Numbered from the stretch's first letter, positions 8,923 to 18,787 are shown. The stretch is DNA of 64,000 nt from Promicromonospora iranensis (GCF_028994805.1 NZ_JAJQQP010000016.1:1-64000), one strand, 5' to 3'. A program made the numbers and translations. The notes: generated from the sequence alone by a model not told the origin.

Positions 8923-11379
8923 GTGAACGAAACGCCCCGTGACCAGGGGAACGACCGCGAGGGCGACCGCCGAGGCGAGCGCACGAGCGGCAGTCGCAAC
9001 GAAGGCCGGGGGCCGCGTCGCGACGACCGCGGCGGGGAGCGCGGTGGTGACCGGGGCCGCCGGTTCGACGGCCCTCGTGGCAGTGACGGCCCTCGCCGCG
9101 ACGACCGCGGCGCCGACCGCCCGCGCCGACCGTACGAGGACCGGGGTACCGACCGTCCCCGTCAGGACGACCGGGGCGCTTCCGACCGCGCACCTCGCCG
9201 CACCGACGACGACCGCCCGCGTCGCTCCTCCGGTGACCGCGACAACCGGGGTGGCCGCGACGACCGCGGCGCACGCACCGACCGGCCGTACCGTGGGAAC
9301 GACGGCGACCGGCCACGCCGCAGCTTCGAGGACCGGGACAACCGCGGCGGAGACCGTCCGGTTCGCCGCGACGGTGAGCGCCCCGTGCGTCGCGAGCACG
9401 ACCGCCCGCAGCGCCGCGAGGACGACCGCCCGGCGCGCCGGGACGACGGCCCGCGTCGTTCCTTCGGTGACCGTGACGACCGTCCGCGCCGCTCGTTCGA
9501 GGACCGGGGCACCGACCGTCCTGCTCGTCGCGAGGACGACCGTCCGCGTCGTTCGTTCGAGGACCGCGGTACCGACCGTCCTGCTCGTCGCGAAGACGAT
9601 CGTCCGCGCCGCTCGTTCGAGGACCGCGGTACCGACCGCCCGGCGCGCCGGGACGACGGTCCGCGTCGTTCTTTCGGTGACCGTGACGACCGTCCGCGCC
9701 GCAGCTTCGAGGACCGCGGAACTGGCCGTCCGGCGCGCCGGGACGACGACCGTCCTGCGCGTCGCGAGGACGACCGTCCGCGTCGTTCGTTCGAGCACCG
9801 GGGCACGGACCGCCCGGCTCGTCGCGAGGACGACCGTCCGGCACGCCGGGACGACGGTCCGCGTCGTTCCTTCGGTGACCGTGACGACCGTCCGCGCCGC
9901 AGCTTCGAGGATCGGGGCACGGACCGTCCGCGCCGTGACGACCGTCCCCGTGGTGACGACCGTCCCCGTCGTGCCGACAGCGACCGGCCGGCCCGCCGTG
10001 ACGACCGGGGAACCGATCGTCCGGCACGTCGGGATGATGCTCCGCGCCGCTCGTTCGGCGACCGGGACGACCGCGGTGCCCGCCCGGTCCGCTCGAACAC
10101 CGGTGACCGTCCGGTACGCCGCGACGACCGTGGCACCGACCGTCCGCGCCGTTCGTTCAACGACCGCGAGGACCGGGTGCGCCCGGCTCGTGACGAGCGT
10201 GAGGAGCGCGCGCCGCGCGTCCCCGAGCCGGAGATCGCCGAGGGCGTCACGTTCAGCCAGCTCGACCGTGACGTGCGCTCGCGCCTGCGCGGGCTGAGCA
10301 AGGACCACGCCGAGTACGTCGGCCTGCACCTGCTGATGGCCGGGCGGCTGATCGACGTCGACCCCGAGCGTGCCTACGAGCACGCCCAGGCGGCGCTGCG
10401 CGGCGCCGGGCGGATCGACATCGTGCGTGAGGCGGCAGGCCTGGCGGCCTACCACACCAACCGGTTCGCGGAGGCGCTGCGCGAGCTGCGCACCGTCCGC
10501 CGGCTGAACGGCTCGTCGGAGCACCTGCCGATCATGGCGGACGCCGAGCGCGGCCTCGGCCGTCCGGAGCGTGCGCTGGCGCTCGCCGCGTCGGAGGAGG
10601 CCGAGTCGCTCGACGCAACCGGCCGGGTGGAGCTCGCGATCGTGGCGAGCGGTGCCCGCTCCGACCTGGGCGAGCACGACGCCGCACTGGCGGTGCTCGA
10701 CAAGATCGCGCCGGAGGACGCCACGGGCGACTCGGCGCTCCGGGTCGTGCAGGCGCGCGCTCTGGCACTCGAGGCCGCCGGCCGGACCGACGAGGCGGCC
10801 GCGGTGCTGGCGTCGGTCGACAGCAAGGCACTCGAGCGGGCCATCGGCGCGGAGGCCCTCGACGAGGACATCACGGTGTTCGACGTCGAGGAGGACGCGG
10901 CGCTCGCCGAGGAGGAGTACGCGGCCGAGCATCCCGAGGCGCTCGTGAAGGACACGTCCGACGACGAAGGTGACGAGCCTGAGGACTCGGACGCCGAGGA
11001 CTCGGACGACGAGGACGACGGGTCCGCGGACTCTGGGGACTCGGCCGACTCTGCGGACTCGGCCGACTCAGCCGACTCGGCCGACTCGGCCGACTCAGCG
11101 GACGAGCCCGAGGCGGATGACGACGAGTCCGACGAGGTCGAGTCCGGCGACGGCACGTCCGGCGATGACCAGGACGAGCCCGAGGCGGACGCCGTCGACG
11201 AGCCGAGCGACCCCGAGTCGGACGAGGGCTCCGCAGAGGAACAGGCCGACGAGGCAGGTGAGCCCGCGGACGACGAGCCGGTCGTCGACGAGGCATCGTC
11301 CGACCCCGAGGTGAACGATGCCGAGGGTGAGCCGGGAGCCGAGGGCGACCGGTCCGACGCAGAGCAGGAGAAGGCGTGA
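8923..11379 (+). CDS. Repetitive charged protein with central TPR-like region
   Basis: The 818-residue protein has three parts. Residues 1-430 are a low-complexity polyampholyte of repeating units such as DDRPRRSFEDRGTDRPARR, almost only D, R, P, G, S and E. Residues about 435-680 form a helical, TPR-like region containing GLHLLMAGRLIDVDPERAY and LAAYHTNRFAEALRELRTV. The last ~130 residues are strongly acidic with a run of SAD repeats. The GTG start at 8923 has GAAGGGA upstream, and the stop overlaps the HAD gene in GTGA. Actinobacterial tetratricopeptide proteins often stand in this position before the HAD-tlyA-nadK genes. The disordered basic/acidic tails suggest interaction with RNA or proteins, but no function can be assigned. 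The DNA repeat invites length variation. Confidence 0.85.
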   Translation: MNETPRDQGNDREGDRRGERTSGSRNEGRGPRRDDRGGERGGDRGRRFDGPRGSDGPRRDDRGADRPRRPYEDRGTDRPRQDDRGASDRAPRRTDDDRPRRSSGDRDNRGGRDDRGARTDRPYRGNDGDRPRRSFEDRDNRGGDRPVRRDGERPVRREHDRPQRREDDRPARRDDGPRRSFGDRDDRPRRSFEDRGTDRPARREDDRPRRSFEDRGTDRPARREDDRPRRSFEDRGTDRPARRDDGPRRSFGDRDDRPRRSFEDRGTGRPARRDDDRPARREDDRPRRSFEHRGTDRPARREDDRPARRDDGPRRSFGDRDDRPRRSFEDRGTDRPRRDDRPRGDDRPRRADSDRPARRDDRGTDRPARRDDAPRRSFGDRDDRGARPVRSNTGDRPVRRDDRGTDRPRRSFNDREDRVRPARDEREERAPRVPEPEIAEGVTFSQLDRDVRSRLRGLSKDHAEYVGLHLLMAGRLIDVDPERAYEHAQAALRGAGRIDIVREAAGLAAYHTNRFAEALRELRTVRRLNGSSEHLPIMADAERGLGRPERALALAASEEAESLDATGRVELAIVASGARSDLGEHDAALAVLDKIAPEDATGDSALRVVQARALALEAAGRTDEAAAVLASVDSKALERAIGAEALDEDITVFDVEEDAALAEEEYAAEHPEALVKDTSDDEGDEPEDSDAEDSDDEDDGSADSGDSADSADSADSADSADSADSADEPEADDDESDEVESGDGTSGDDQDEPEADAVDEPSDPESDEGSAEEQADEAGEPADDEPVVDEASSDPEVNDAEGEPGAEGDRSDAEQEKA

Positions 11380-12383
11380 TCGCGAGCGGCGGACTGCTGG
11401 CGAGCGAAGCACCGCTCGCCGCTGCGTACGACCTGGCGCTCGTCGACCTGGACGGCGTGGCGTACAAGGGGCACCTGCCGATCGAGCACGCGGCGGCGAG
11501 CCTCGCCGCCGCGCGCTCGGGCGGGATGCGCCTGGTGTTCGTGACGAACAACGCGTCGCGTGAGCCGGAGGACGTCGCGGGCCAGCTCACGGGCCTGGAC
11601 ATCCCGACGGATCCGGACGAGGTGATGACCGCGGCGCAGGCGTGTGCCGCGCTGCTCGCCACGCGGCTGGACCCGGGGGCGAAGGTGCTGGTCGTCGGCG
11701 GCAAGGGGCTGGTGACGGCGGTGCGCTCGGCGGGCTTCACCGTGGTGGGGTCGGCGGAGGACAAGCCGGATGCCGTCGCGCAGGGATACGCGCCGGAGGT
11801 GGGCTGGACACAGCTCGCCGAGGCCGCCTACGCGGTCGGTGCCGGTGCGTGGCACGTGGCGAGCAACCTGGACCTGTCGCTCCCGACGGCGCGTGGGTTC
11901 GCGCCGGGGAACGGTGCCCTCGTGGGCGCCGTGGTGTCAGCGACGGGTGTCACGCCGGACAGCGCCGGCAAGCCGTCGCCGACGATGTACCGGCTCGTGG
12001 TCGAGCGGGCCGGGGCGAGCCGGCCGCTGGTGATCGGTGACCGGCTCGACACCGATCTCGCCGGTGCGCGCGGTGGTGGGTACCCGGGACTGCACGTGCT
12101 GACCGGTGTGTCGACGGCGCGTGACGCAGTCCTTGCCGTTCCGGGGGAGCGCCCGTCGTTCCTCGGCGCTGACCTGCGGGCGCTGCTCGAGCCGCACCCG
12201 GCACCGGCCCTCACGGACGGCTGGTACGTGTGCGGCGGTGCGGCAGCCCAGGTGTCCGACGGCGAGCTGCGGCTCGACGGGTCGGGGATCGACCTGGTGC
12301 GGGCAGCGTGTGCGGCGGCGTGGGCAACGGTCGACGCGGGCCAGGCCCTGGACCCGCAGACGGTGCCGGAGCTGCCGGCCTGA
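11376..12383 (+). CDS. HAD-superfamily hydrolase, NagD-like
   Basis: This 335-residue protein has the HAD motifs of the NagD/p-nitrophenylphosphatase group. Motif I is ALVDLDGVAYKG, motif II VFVTNNAS, and motif III/IV GKPSPTMYRLVVE with VIGDRLDTDLAGA. It probably removes phosphate from a small metabolite such as a sugar phosphate or nucleotide. It starts in a GTGA overlap with the upstream repetitive protein and is followed by a 223-base gap before the next small gene. The physiological substrate is not visible. Confidence 0.88.
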   Translation: MIASGGLLASEAPLAAAYDLALVDLDGVAYKGHLPIEHAAASLAAARSGGMRLVFVTNNASREPEDVAGQLTGLDIPTDPDEVMTAAQACAALLATRLDPGAKVLVVGGKGLVTAVRSAGFTVVGSAEDKPDAVAQGYAPEVGWTQLAEAAYAVGAGAWHVASNLDLSLPTARGFAPGNGALVGAVVSATGVTPDSAGKPSPTMYRLVVERAGASRPLVIGDRLDTDLAGARGGGYPGLHVLTGVSTARDAVLAVPGERPSFLGADLRALLEPHPAPALTDGWYVCGGAAAQVSDGELRLDGSGIDLVRAACAAAWATVDAGQALDPQTVPELPA

Positions 12384-12606
12384 ACCGGGACTGTCCCCGG
12401 GGGTGGCAGCGCGCCGGAGTGACCTGAGCCGGGGGGCCGGAGACTCGGAGCGTGTTGCTCTGTGTGGCCGGTGCCCAGAGAACCCTGCCAATTTCTCCCA
12501 GGTTCTGTCGGTGGTGACGGGTACCGTGTCTGGCAGCAGGCAGACGGCTCAGGGCAACGGCGGTGGCCGACGAGCACGGACGAGCACAGTGGAGCGTTGA
12601 CGCACG

Positions 12607-12783
12607 ATGGACGAGTTCTACGAGACCGAGGAACTTTCGAGCGGCCCGGCCGATCCCGACGCGGGCGTCCGGAGCGCGCTCGGCGCGCTCGACGGGCTCG
12701 ACGATCTGCCGCCCGCCGAGCACGTGGCCCGGTTCGAGGCCGTGCACGACGCATTGCGGGCGCACCTGAGCGGTGACGCCTGA
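12607..12783 (+). CDS. Small acidic protein next to tlyA
   Basis: The 58-residue reading frame starts MDEFYETEELSSGPADPDAG and ends ALRAHLSGDA. The core LDGLDDLPPAEHVARFEAVH has the style of short conserved actinobacterial proteins found just before tlyA. Its stop is two bases before the tlyA start, so the two are probably co-translated. No function is known. There are no membrane segments or metal motifs. Confidence 0.7.
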   Translation: MDEFYETEELSSGPADPDAGVRSALGALDGLDDLPPAEHVARFEAVHDALRAHLSGDA

Positions 12784-12785
12784 CG

Positions 12786-13748
12786 GTGGTGACGACGACA
12801 GCGAGTACTCGGGTGGACGTGGAGCTGGTCCGCCGCGGGTTGGCCCGGTCTCGGCGGCACGCCGCAGAGCTGGTCGCGTCCGGCCGGGTCTTCGTCGCGG
12901 GCCGCGTGGTGGTCAAGCCGTCGGCGGCGGTGGTTGACGGCGCGGACGTGTCGGTGATGCCCGGGTCCGCCCCGGAGCACGAGTTCGCCTCCCGCGCCGC
13001 GCTCAAGCTGGCCGGTGCGCTCGACGCGCTGGCGCGCGTGCCCGGCGGGCCGCAGGTCGAGGACGCGTTCTGCGCCGACCTCGGTGCGTCCACCGGGGGA
13101 TTCACCGACGTGCTGCTACGCCGCGGCGCGGCGCACGTGGTCGCTGTCGACGTGGGCCACGACCAGCTCTTCCCGGCGCTGCGCGCCGACGACCGGGTGA
13201 CCGTCGTGGAGAGCTTCAACGTGCGCGACCTGACGCCGGCCGATCTGGCACAGGCGCCGGACCTCGTGGTCGCCGACCTCTCGTTCATCTCCCTGACCAT
13301 GGTGCTGCCCGCCGTGGCGAGCGTGCTGCGGCCGGGTGCGCAGGCGCTGCTGATGGTCAAGCCGCAGTACGAGGTCGGACGCGAGCGGTTGGGCAGCGGC
13401 GGCGTCGTCCGTGATCCCGGGCTGCACGCCGAGGCCGTGCGGAGCGTCGTGCGTGCCGGGGAACGCGTGGGTCTGCGGGCCCGCGCAGTGGTGCCGAGCC
13501 CGCTGCCCGGACCGAGCGGGAACCGGGAGTTCTTCGTCTGGCTCGTGCCGGACGCCGCCCCGGGGGCTGTCGGTGCGGCGAGCGAGAAGGCGCTGGCGGA
13601 CGCCGTGGAGGCCGCGGTGGCCTGGGACCCGGCGCGGCGCGGGCCCGCGGACCGGCCCGGCCTCCCGCCCGAGCCGCCGGCCGTCGTCGTGCGGGAGGAC
13701 GAACGGCCTGACCAGCAGACCGACGAGCAGAAGGAGCGGGAGCCGTGA
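12786..13748 (+). CDS. tlyA: TlyA-type rRNA 2'-O-methyltransferase
   Basis: The 320-residue protein joins an N-terminal S4 RNA-binding domain (about residues 8-65, LVRRGLARSRRHAAELV) to an FtsJ-like Rossmann methyltransferase. The SAM-binding region is ADLGASTGGFTDVLLRRGA, and the FtsJ catalytic K-D-K-E set maps onto LKLAGAL, VVADLSFISL, MVKPQYE and the C-terminal GNREFFVW. TlyA methylates cytidines of 16S and 23S rRNA and affects capreomycin sensitivity in mycobacteria. The C-terminal ~50 residues are a family-atypical acidic extension. The stop overlaps nadK in GTGA. Confidence 0.92.
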   Translation: MVTTTASTRVDVELVRRGLARSRRHAAELVASGRVFVAGRVVVKPSAAVVDGADVSVMPGSAPEHEFASRAALKLAGALDALARVPGGPQVEDAFCADLGASTGGFTDVLLRRGAAHVVAVDVGHDQLFPALRADDRVTVVESFNVRDLTPADLAQAPDLVVADLSFISLTMVLPAVASVLRPGAQALLMVKPQYEVGRERLGSGGVVRDPGLHAEAVRSVVRAGERVGLRARAVVPSPLPGPSGNREFFVWLVPDAAPGAVGAASEKALADAVEAAVAWDPARRGPADRPGLPPEPPAVVVREDERPDQQTDEQKEREP

Positions 13749-14719
13749 CCAGGCGCGTCTTGATCGTGACCCATGGCGGACGCCCTCAGGCGGTCGCGGC
13801 ACTGGCCGAAGCCCTGCGCGAGCTGAAGGCGGCGGGCTTCGAGTACACGCTGCACGACGACGCGCTCGCCGAGGAGTTCGGCGACCACATGGCGGCCAAC
13901 CGGGTCCGCGAGGGGGTGCACCGGGCCGAGGCGGTGATGGTGCTCGGCGGTGACGGCACGATCCTGCGCGCGGCCGAGCTGACCCGCGGCACGGACGTCC
14001 CGCTGCTGGGCGTGAACCTGGGGCACGTGGGCTTCCTCGCGGAGTCGGAGCGGGAGGACCTGCGTGCCGCCGTGCAGCGGCTCGCGGCGCGCGACTACGA
14101 GGTCGAGGAGCGCGCGACGGTCGACGTCTCGGTGCACCTGCCCGGCACGGCGGAGCCCGTGGTGGGCTGGGCGCTGAACGAGGCCACCGTCGAGAAGGCG
14201 ACGCGCGACCGCATGCTCGAGGTGGCGATCGGCGTGGACGGCCGTCCGCTCCTGTCGTTCGGCTGCGACGGCGTGATCATGGCCACGGCGACGGGCTCCA
14301 CGGCGCACGCCTTCTCGGGCGGCGGTCCGGTGATCTGGCCCGACGTCGACGCGGTGCTCATGGTGCCGCTGTCGGCGCACGCGCTGTTCGCGCGGCCGCT
14401 CGTGATCGGCCCCCGGTCGCGGTACACGGTCGACGTGCTGCCCCAGTCGACGGTCGAAGGGGTGCTGACCTGCGACGGCCGGCGGGAGATCCGGCTGCCG
14501 CGCGGGTCTCGCGTCGTCGTGCGTCAGGGAGGTACGGTGCGGCTCGCACGGCTGTCGAACGCGCCGTTCACGGACCGTCTCGTGTCGAAGTTCAACCTGC
14601 CCGTGTCAGGGTGGCGGGACCGTGTCGGCTCAGGTCACGTCGAGGTGCAGGATGTACCTTCTGACCCAGCCGACACGACCGACCAGGCCGACACCACAGA
14701 CACCACACCAGAGAATTAA
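13745..14719 (+). CDS. nadK: NAD kinase
   Basis: This 324-residue enzyme phosphorylates NAD to NADP. It shows the kinase motif VMVLGGDGTILRAAEL, the glycine-rich second motif CDGVIMATATGSTAHAFSGGG, and conserved GVNLGHVGFLAE. It starts in a GTGA overlap with tlyA and is followed nine bases later by recN, the standard actinobacterial order. The C-terminus carries a threonine/aspartate-rich tail of about 20 residues that is probably disordered. Confidence 0.95.
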   Translation: MTRRVLIVTHGGRPQAVAALAEALRELKAAGFEYTLHDDALAEEFGDHMAANRVREGVHRAEAVMVLGGDGTILRAAELTRGTDVPLLGVNLGHVGFLAESEREDLRAAVQRLAARDYEVEERATVDVSVHLPGTAEPVVGWALNEATVEKATRDRMLEVAIGVDGRPLLSFGCDGVIMATATGSTAHAFSGGGPVIWPDVDAVLMVPLSAHALFARPLVIGPRSRYTVDVLPQSTVEGVLTCDGRREIRLPRGSRVVVRQGGTVRLARLSNAPFTDRLVSKFNLPVSGWRDRVGSGHVEVQDVPSDPADTTDQADTTDTTPEN

Positions 14720-14727
14720 GGAGTCAG

Positions 14728-16482
14728 GTGCTCGAGGAGATCGCTATCGAGAACCTGGGCGTCATCCGCTCGGCCCGGGTACCCCTGTCCGACGGCCTGA
14801 CCGTCATCACAGGTGAGACCGGCGCGGGCAAGACGATGGTGCTCACGGGTCTCAACCTGCTCATGGGTGCCAAGGCCGACCCGCAGTCGGTGCGCCCGGG
14901 GGCGTCGTCGGCGGCCGTCGAGGGCCGCGTGCGCGTCTCGGGACGTGACGCGGTGGTGAGCCGCGTCGACGAGGCGGGCGGCGAGGTGGAGGACGACGGC
15001 ACGGTGGTCATCCTGCGCACCATCGCCGACGGCCGGTCGCGCGCCCACCTGGGCGGTCGCGCCGTGCCGCAGGGCGTGCTCGCGGAGATCGCCGAGGACC
15101 TGTTCACGGTGCACGGCCAGTCCGACCAGCTGCGGCTGCGGACGTCGGCCAAGCAGCGCGACGCGCTCGACACGTTCGTCGGCCCGGCCCACCAGCGTGT
15201 GCTGGCCGCGTACCGCACGGCGTGGACCGAGCGCGGCGGGCTCCTGGCCGAGATCGCCGACCTGGAGGCGCGCGGCGCCGAGCGGGCGCGTGAGGTCGAG
15301 CTGCTGCGGATCGGCCTGGAGGAGATCGAGCGGGTGGACCCGCAGACCGGCGAGGATGCCGAGCTGCAGGCCCTGATCGAGCGCCTGTCCAACGCCGAGG
15401 GCCTGCGCACCGCGGCCACCGAGGCACACGAGGCGGTGGCCGGCGAGGACGCCGACGGTGCCCGGGAGAACGCGATCGCGCTCGTCGAGCGAGCTCGCCG
15501 CGCCCTGGACTCGGCCGCACACTCCGACCCTGAGCTCGGAGCGCTCGCCACGCGGTTCGCCGAGGTGGGCTACCTGCTGTCCGACGTCGCGACCGACGTC
15601 GCCGCGTACGTCGACGACCTGCAGGCGGACCCGGCCGGGCTGGAGACCGCGCACAACCGGATGGCCGAGCTGAACGCCCTGACGCGCTCGTACGGCGAGA
15701 CGATCGACGAGGTGCTGCAGTGGGCCAGCGACGCGGGCCTGCGCCTGCTCGACCTGGACGACGGCGGCGACCGACTCGTCTCCATGCGCGACCGGGTGAC
15801 CGAGCTGGACGGCGAGCTGACCAGGCTGTCCGAGATCCTCACGGCCGAGCGCACCCGCGGCGCGTCCCAGCTCGCCGAGGCGGTGACGAACGAGCTGCAC
15901 GGTCTCGCGATGGGCGGTGCCCACCTCGTGGTCTCGGTGGAGCCGCTGGACCAGCCCGGGCCGTTCGGCGCGGACCAGGTCACGTTCCTGCTCGTGCCGC
16001 ACCCGGGCGCGCCGGAGCGGCCGCTCGGCAAGGGCGCGTCCGGCGGTGAGCTCTCGCGCGTCATGCTCGCGCTGGAGGTGGCCCTGGCCACCTCGGGCGG
16101 CGCGGCCGCCGAGCGCACCGCCGACACCCCGCGCAGCACCTTCGTCTTCGACGAGGTCGACGCCGGTGTGGGTGGCCGGGCGGCCGTCGAGGTGGGCCGC
16201 CGTCTGGCGCAGCTCGGCCGCAGTACCCAGGTGGTCGTCGTGACCCACCTGGCCCAGGTCGCGGCGTTCGCGGACGCGCACCTCGTGGTCACCAAGAGCT
16301 CTGACGGCGACGCCGGTTCGGGCGACGGAGATGACGGAATGATCACGGTCACGGGGGTCCGTGAGGTCACGGACGACGCACGGGTCCGTGAGCTGGCGCG
16401 GATGCTGTCCGGCCAGGACGACTCGGAGACGGCGCGTACCCACGCACTGGAGCTCCTGGAGTCCTCGGTCGTGGGACGATAG
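14728..16482 (+). CDS. recN: DNA repair protein RecN
   Basis: The 584-residue SMC-like ATPase acts early in double-strand break repair. Its N-terminus has the Walker A motif GETGAGKTMVLTG. The middle is a long coiled coil. The C-terminus has the ABC signature KGASGGELSRVMLALEV and Walker B FVFDEVDAGVGG, followed by VVVTHLAQVAAFAD. AAGGAG precedes the GTG start. It is normally under LexA in many bacteria, but the short upstream gap shows no clear SOS box, so it is probably read through from nadK. Confidence 0.96.
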   Translation: MLEEIAIENLGVIRSARVPLSDGLTVITGETGAGKTMVLTGLNLLMGAKADPQSVRPGASSAAVEGRVRVSGRDAVVSRVDEAGGEVEDDGTVVILRTIADGRSRAHLGGRAVPQGVLAEIAEDLFTVHGQSDQLRLRTSAKQRDALDTFVGPAHQRVLAAYRTAWTERGGLLAEIADLEARGAERAREVELLRIGLEEIERVDPQTGEDAELQALIERLSNAEGLRTAATEAHEAVAGEDADGARENAIALVERARRALDSAAHSDPELGALATRFAEVGYLLSDVATDVAAYVDDLQADPAGLETAHNRMAELNALTRSYGETIDEVLQWASDAGLRLLDLDDGGDRLVSMRDRVTELDGELTRLSEILTAERTRGASQLAEAVTNELHGLAMGGAHLVVSVEPLDQPGPFGADQVTFLLVPHPGAPERPLGKGASGGELSRVMLALEVALATSGGAAAERTADTPRSTFVFDEVDAGVGGRAAVEVGRRLAQLGRSTQVVVVTHLAQVAAFADAHLVVTKSSDGDAGSGDGDDGMITVTGVREVTDDARVRELARMLSGQDDSETARTHALELLESSVVGR

Positions 16483-16487
16483 AGCGG

Positions 16488-17711
16488 ATGAAGCTGATCT
16501 CCCGACCCGAGAAGCGCGCCGAGAAGAGCGCAGCGAAGAGTGCCGCCGACCGCGAGACGGCCCTTGTGCAGGCCGCAGTACATGGACCTGCCCGGATCGG
16601 AGCGCGTACCAAGGAGCTCACGTCCCGGCTGAACCACGGTGACGTCGCGGTGATCGACCACGTCGACATCGACCGCGTCGCGGCGGACGCACTCGTGTCC
16701 GCAGGGCCCGTCGCGGTGCTGAACGCGGCCCCGTCCACGTCCGGCCGGTATCCCAACACGGGCCCGAACATCCTGGTCGATGCCGGGATCGTCCTGGTGG
16801 ACGACCTCGGCCCGGCGATCATGGCGATCGACGAGCGGGCCGAGGTCCAGATCGTCGGCGGCGAGATCTTCGTCGACGGCGACGTCGTGGCCAAGGGCAC
16901 CCACCAGACGCCGCAGACGGTGGCAGCGGACCAGGCGGCCGCCCGCGAAGGCCTGTCGGCCGAGATCGAGCGGTTCGCCGAGAACACCATGACGTACCTG
17001 CGCCGCGAGCGGGACCTCCTGCTCGACGGTGTGGGCGTGCCCGACATCCGCACCTCCATCGAGGGCCGCCACGTGCTCATCGTGGTGCGCGGCTACCACT
17101 ACCGGGAGGACCTGGCGCTGCTGCGGTCCTACATCCGGGAGAACCGGCCGGTGCTGATCGGCGTCGACGGCGGCGCGGACGCGATCATCGACGCGGGCTG
17201 GCAGCCCGACATGATCGTCGGCGACATGGACTCCGTGTCCGACCGGGCGCTGGCCTGTGGCGCGGAGATCGTCGTGCACGCCTACCGGGACGGCAAGGCC
17301 CCCGGGCTGGAGCGGGTCAAGGCCCTCGGCGTGGACCCCGTGGTCTTTCCCGCCACCGGCACCAGCGAGGACATCACCATGCTCCTGGCCGACGACAAGG
17401 GTGCCGAGCTCATCGTCGCCGTCGGTACGCACGCCACCCTGGTCGAGTTCCTCGACAAGGGGCGCGCGGGCATGGCCTCCACGTTCCTCACCCGGCTGCG
17501 TGTCGGCGGCAAGCTCGTGGACGCCAAGGGCGTCTCGCGGCTCTACCGCACGCGGATCTCCAACACCCAGCTCACGCTGCTGTCGGGCGCCGGCGTCGCG
17601 GCGGTGCTCGCGGCCCTGGCCGCGACCTCGGCGGGCCAGACCTTCTTCGGACTGATCGGGGCACGCTTCGACGACGTCGTGTCCTGGATCACCCACCTGT
17701 TCGGCGGCTGA
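16488..17711 (+). CDS. steA: Cytokinetic ring protein SteA
   Basis: The 407-residue protein has a thiamine-pyrophosphokinase-like core (LIGVDGGADAIIDAGWQPDMI, then GDMDSV) and a C-terminal membrane anchor (TLLSGAGVAAVLAALAAT). In Corynebacterium glutamicum SteA works with SteB at the division septum in peptidoglycan synthesis. steB lies directly downstream here, which supports the same role. It starts six bases after recN, so it is likely in the same transcript. Confidence 0.88.
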   Translation: MKLISRPEKRAEKSAAKSAADRETALVQAAVHGPARIGARTKELTSRLNHGDVAVIDHVDIDRVAADALVSAGPVAVLNAAPSTSGRYPNTGPNILVDAGIVLVDDLGPAIMAIDERAEVQIVGGEIFVDGDVVAKGTHQTPQTVAADQAAAREGLSAEIERFAENTMTYLRRERDLLLDGVGVPDIRTSIEGRHVLIVVRGYHYREDLALLRSYIRENRPVLIGVDGGADAIIDAGWQPDMIVGDMDSVSDRALACGAEIVVHAYRDGKAPGLERVKALGVDPVVFPATGTSEDITMLLADDKGAELIVAVGTHATLVEFLDKGRAGMASTFLTRLRVGGKLVDAKGVSRLYRTRISNTQLTLLSGAGVAAVLAALAATSAGQTFFGLIGARFDDVVSWITHLFGG

Positions 17712-17800
17712 CCGGCCCGGAGCACGCTCCGGATCTCTGCCGCCCCGACCTGATGCCGGGCGCTCACCGCTCGGAACACGCTTAAGGACTCTCCCGTACC

Positions 17801-18787
17801 GTGATCGACTTCCGATACCACCTCGTCTCGCTCATCTCCGTCTTCCTCGCCCTCGCCGTCGGCATCATTCTCGGTGCCGGCCCGCTGCAGGGCGCGATCG
17901 GGGAGACCCTGACGGAACAGGTGGACGCGCTGCGCGCCGAGCGCACCGACCTGCGCACCGAGCTGGACGCCACGCAGAGCGCCCTCGACGGCGACGAGCG
18001 CTACATCGAGGCGGTGGGCACGCAGCTCGTCACCGGATCGCTCGACGGCACCCGCGTCGCGGTGGTGCAGCTCGGTGAGGTTCCCCAGGACGTGCATGAC
18101 GGCGTGCTGAACCAGCTCGACACCTCCGGCGCCACGGTCGTCGCCAAGACGGCGCTCACCGAGGCGTGGACGGATCCGGACCAGCAGTCGTCCCGCGAGA
18201 CCCTCGCCGAGGGCTTGCGCGCCAACCTGGGCGAGATCGCGCCCGAGGCCGACGACCCGAGCGCCACGCTCGGCGCGGCGCTGGCCGTCGCGCTGACCGG
18301 CAACGGGGGTGGTCCCGGCCGCAGCTCGCAGGCCACCGACCTCGAGGACCAGCTGGAGCGGTTCGGCCTGGTCGAGCCGGGCGACGACCAGACGGAGGCC
18401 GCGGAGGCGCTCGTGCTCCTGGTCGGCTCGGCCGGTCAGCCGCAGCAGACGGCCGACGGCGCGACCGAGGAGGCTGACCCGGGCACCGAGGACGTGTGGG
18501 TCTCCGTCACCCGGTCCGCGCAGGAGATCTCCGGTGCGGCGGTGCTCGCCGGACCGACCACCGAACCGGGCGACATCGTGCAGGCGGTGCGCGACGACGA
18601 GGACATCGCCGCTGAGGTCACCACGGTGAGCGGCATCGCCCGGCTCACGGGCCGCATCAACGTTCCGCTCGCCGTCGCGGCGCGCCTGAGCGGCGTCGTC
18701 GGGCAGTACGGCCTGGAGGACGACGCGACGGCGGTCCTGCCGCCAGTAGTCGACGCCGAGGCCGACACGGACACGAACGCCGAGTAG
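17801..18787 (+). CDS. steB: SteB/MctB-family protein (copper transporter family)
   Basis: The 328-residue protein begins with a single membrane helix (FRYHLVSLISVFLALAVGIILG) followed by a coiled coil and an outward-facing domain. This is the layout of the MctB/DUF3186 family. Mycobacterial MctB was described as a copper-efflux protein. The corynebacterial member next to steA was named SteB and acts in cell division. The steA neighbour and absence of evident Cys/Met copper sites favour the division role here. Confidence 0.85.
   Translation: MIDFRYHLVSLISVFLALAVGIILGAGPLQGAIGETLTEQVDALRAERTDLRTELDATQSALDGDERYIEAVGTQLVTGSLDGTRVAVVQLGEVPQDVHDGVLNQLDTSGATVVAKTALTEAWTDPDQQSSRETLAEGLRANLGEIAPEADDPSATLGAALAVALTGNGGGPGRSSQATDLEDQLERFGLVEPGDDQTEAAEALVLLVGSAGQPQQTADGATEEADPGTEDVWVSVTRSAQEISGAAVLAGPTTEPGDIVQAVRDDEDIAAEVTTVSGIARLTGRINVPLAVAARLSGVVGQYGLEDDATAVLPPVVDAEADTDTNAE

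Noticed and set aside
9400-10150. CRISPR-like repetitive DNA
   Set aside because: The repeats are in-frame codon repeats of one protein, with no spacer structure or cas genes.
8848-10932. Long antisense frames opposite the charged-repeat protein
   Set aside because: High GC and the Arg/Asp repeat codons keep the antisense frames open. They give Thr/Val/Arg low-complexity products with no domain or ribosome-binding site.
17801-18787. Certain copper transport function for the MctB-family protein
   Set aside because: No metal-binding cysteine or methionine cluster is visible and the gene sits beside steA, so the division role is the better reading.
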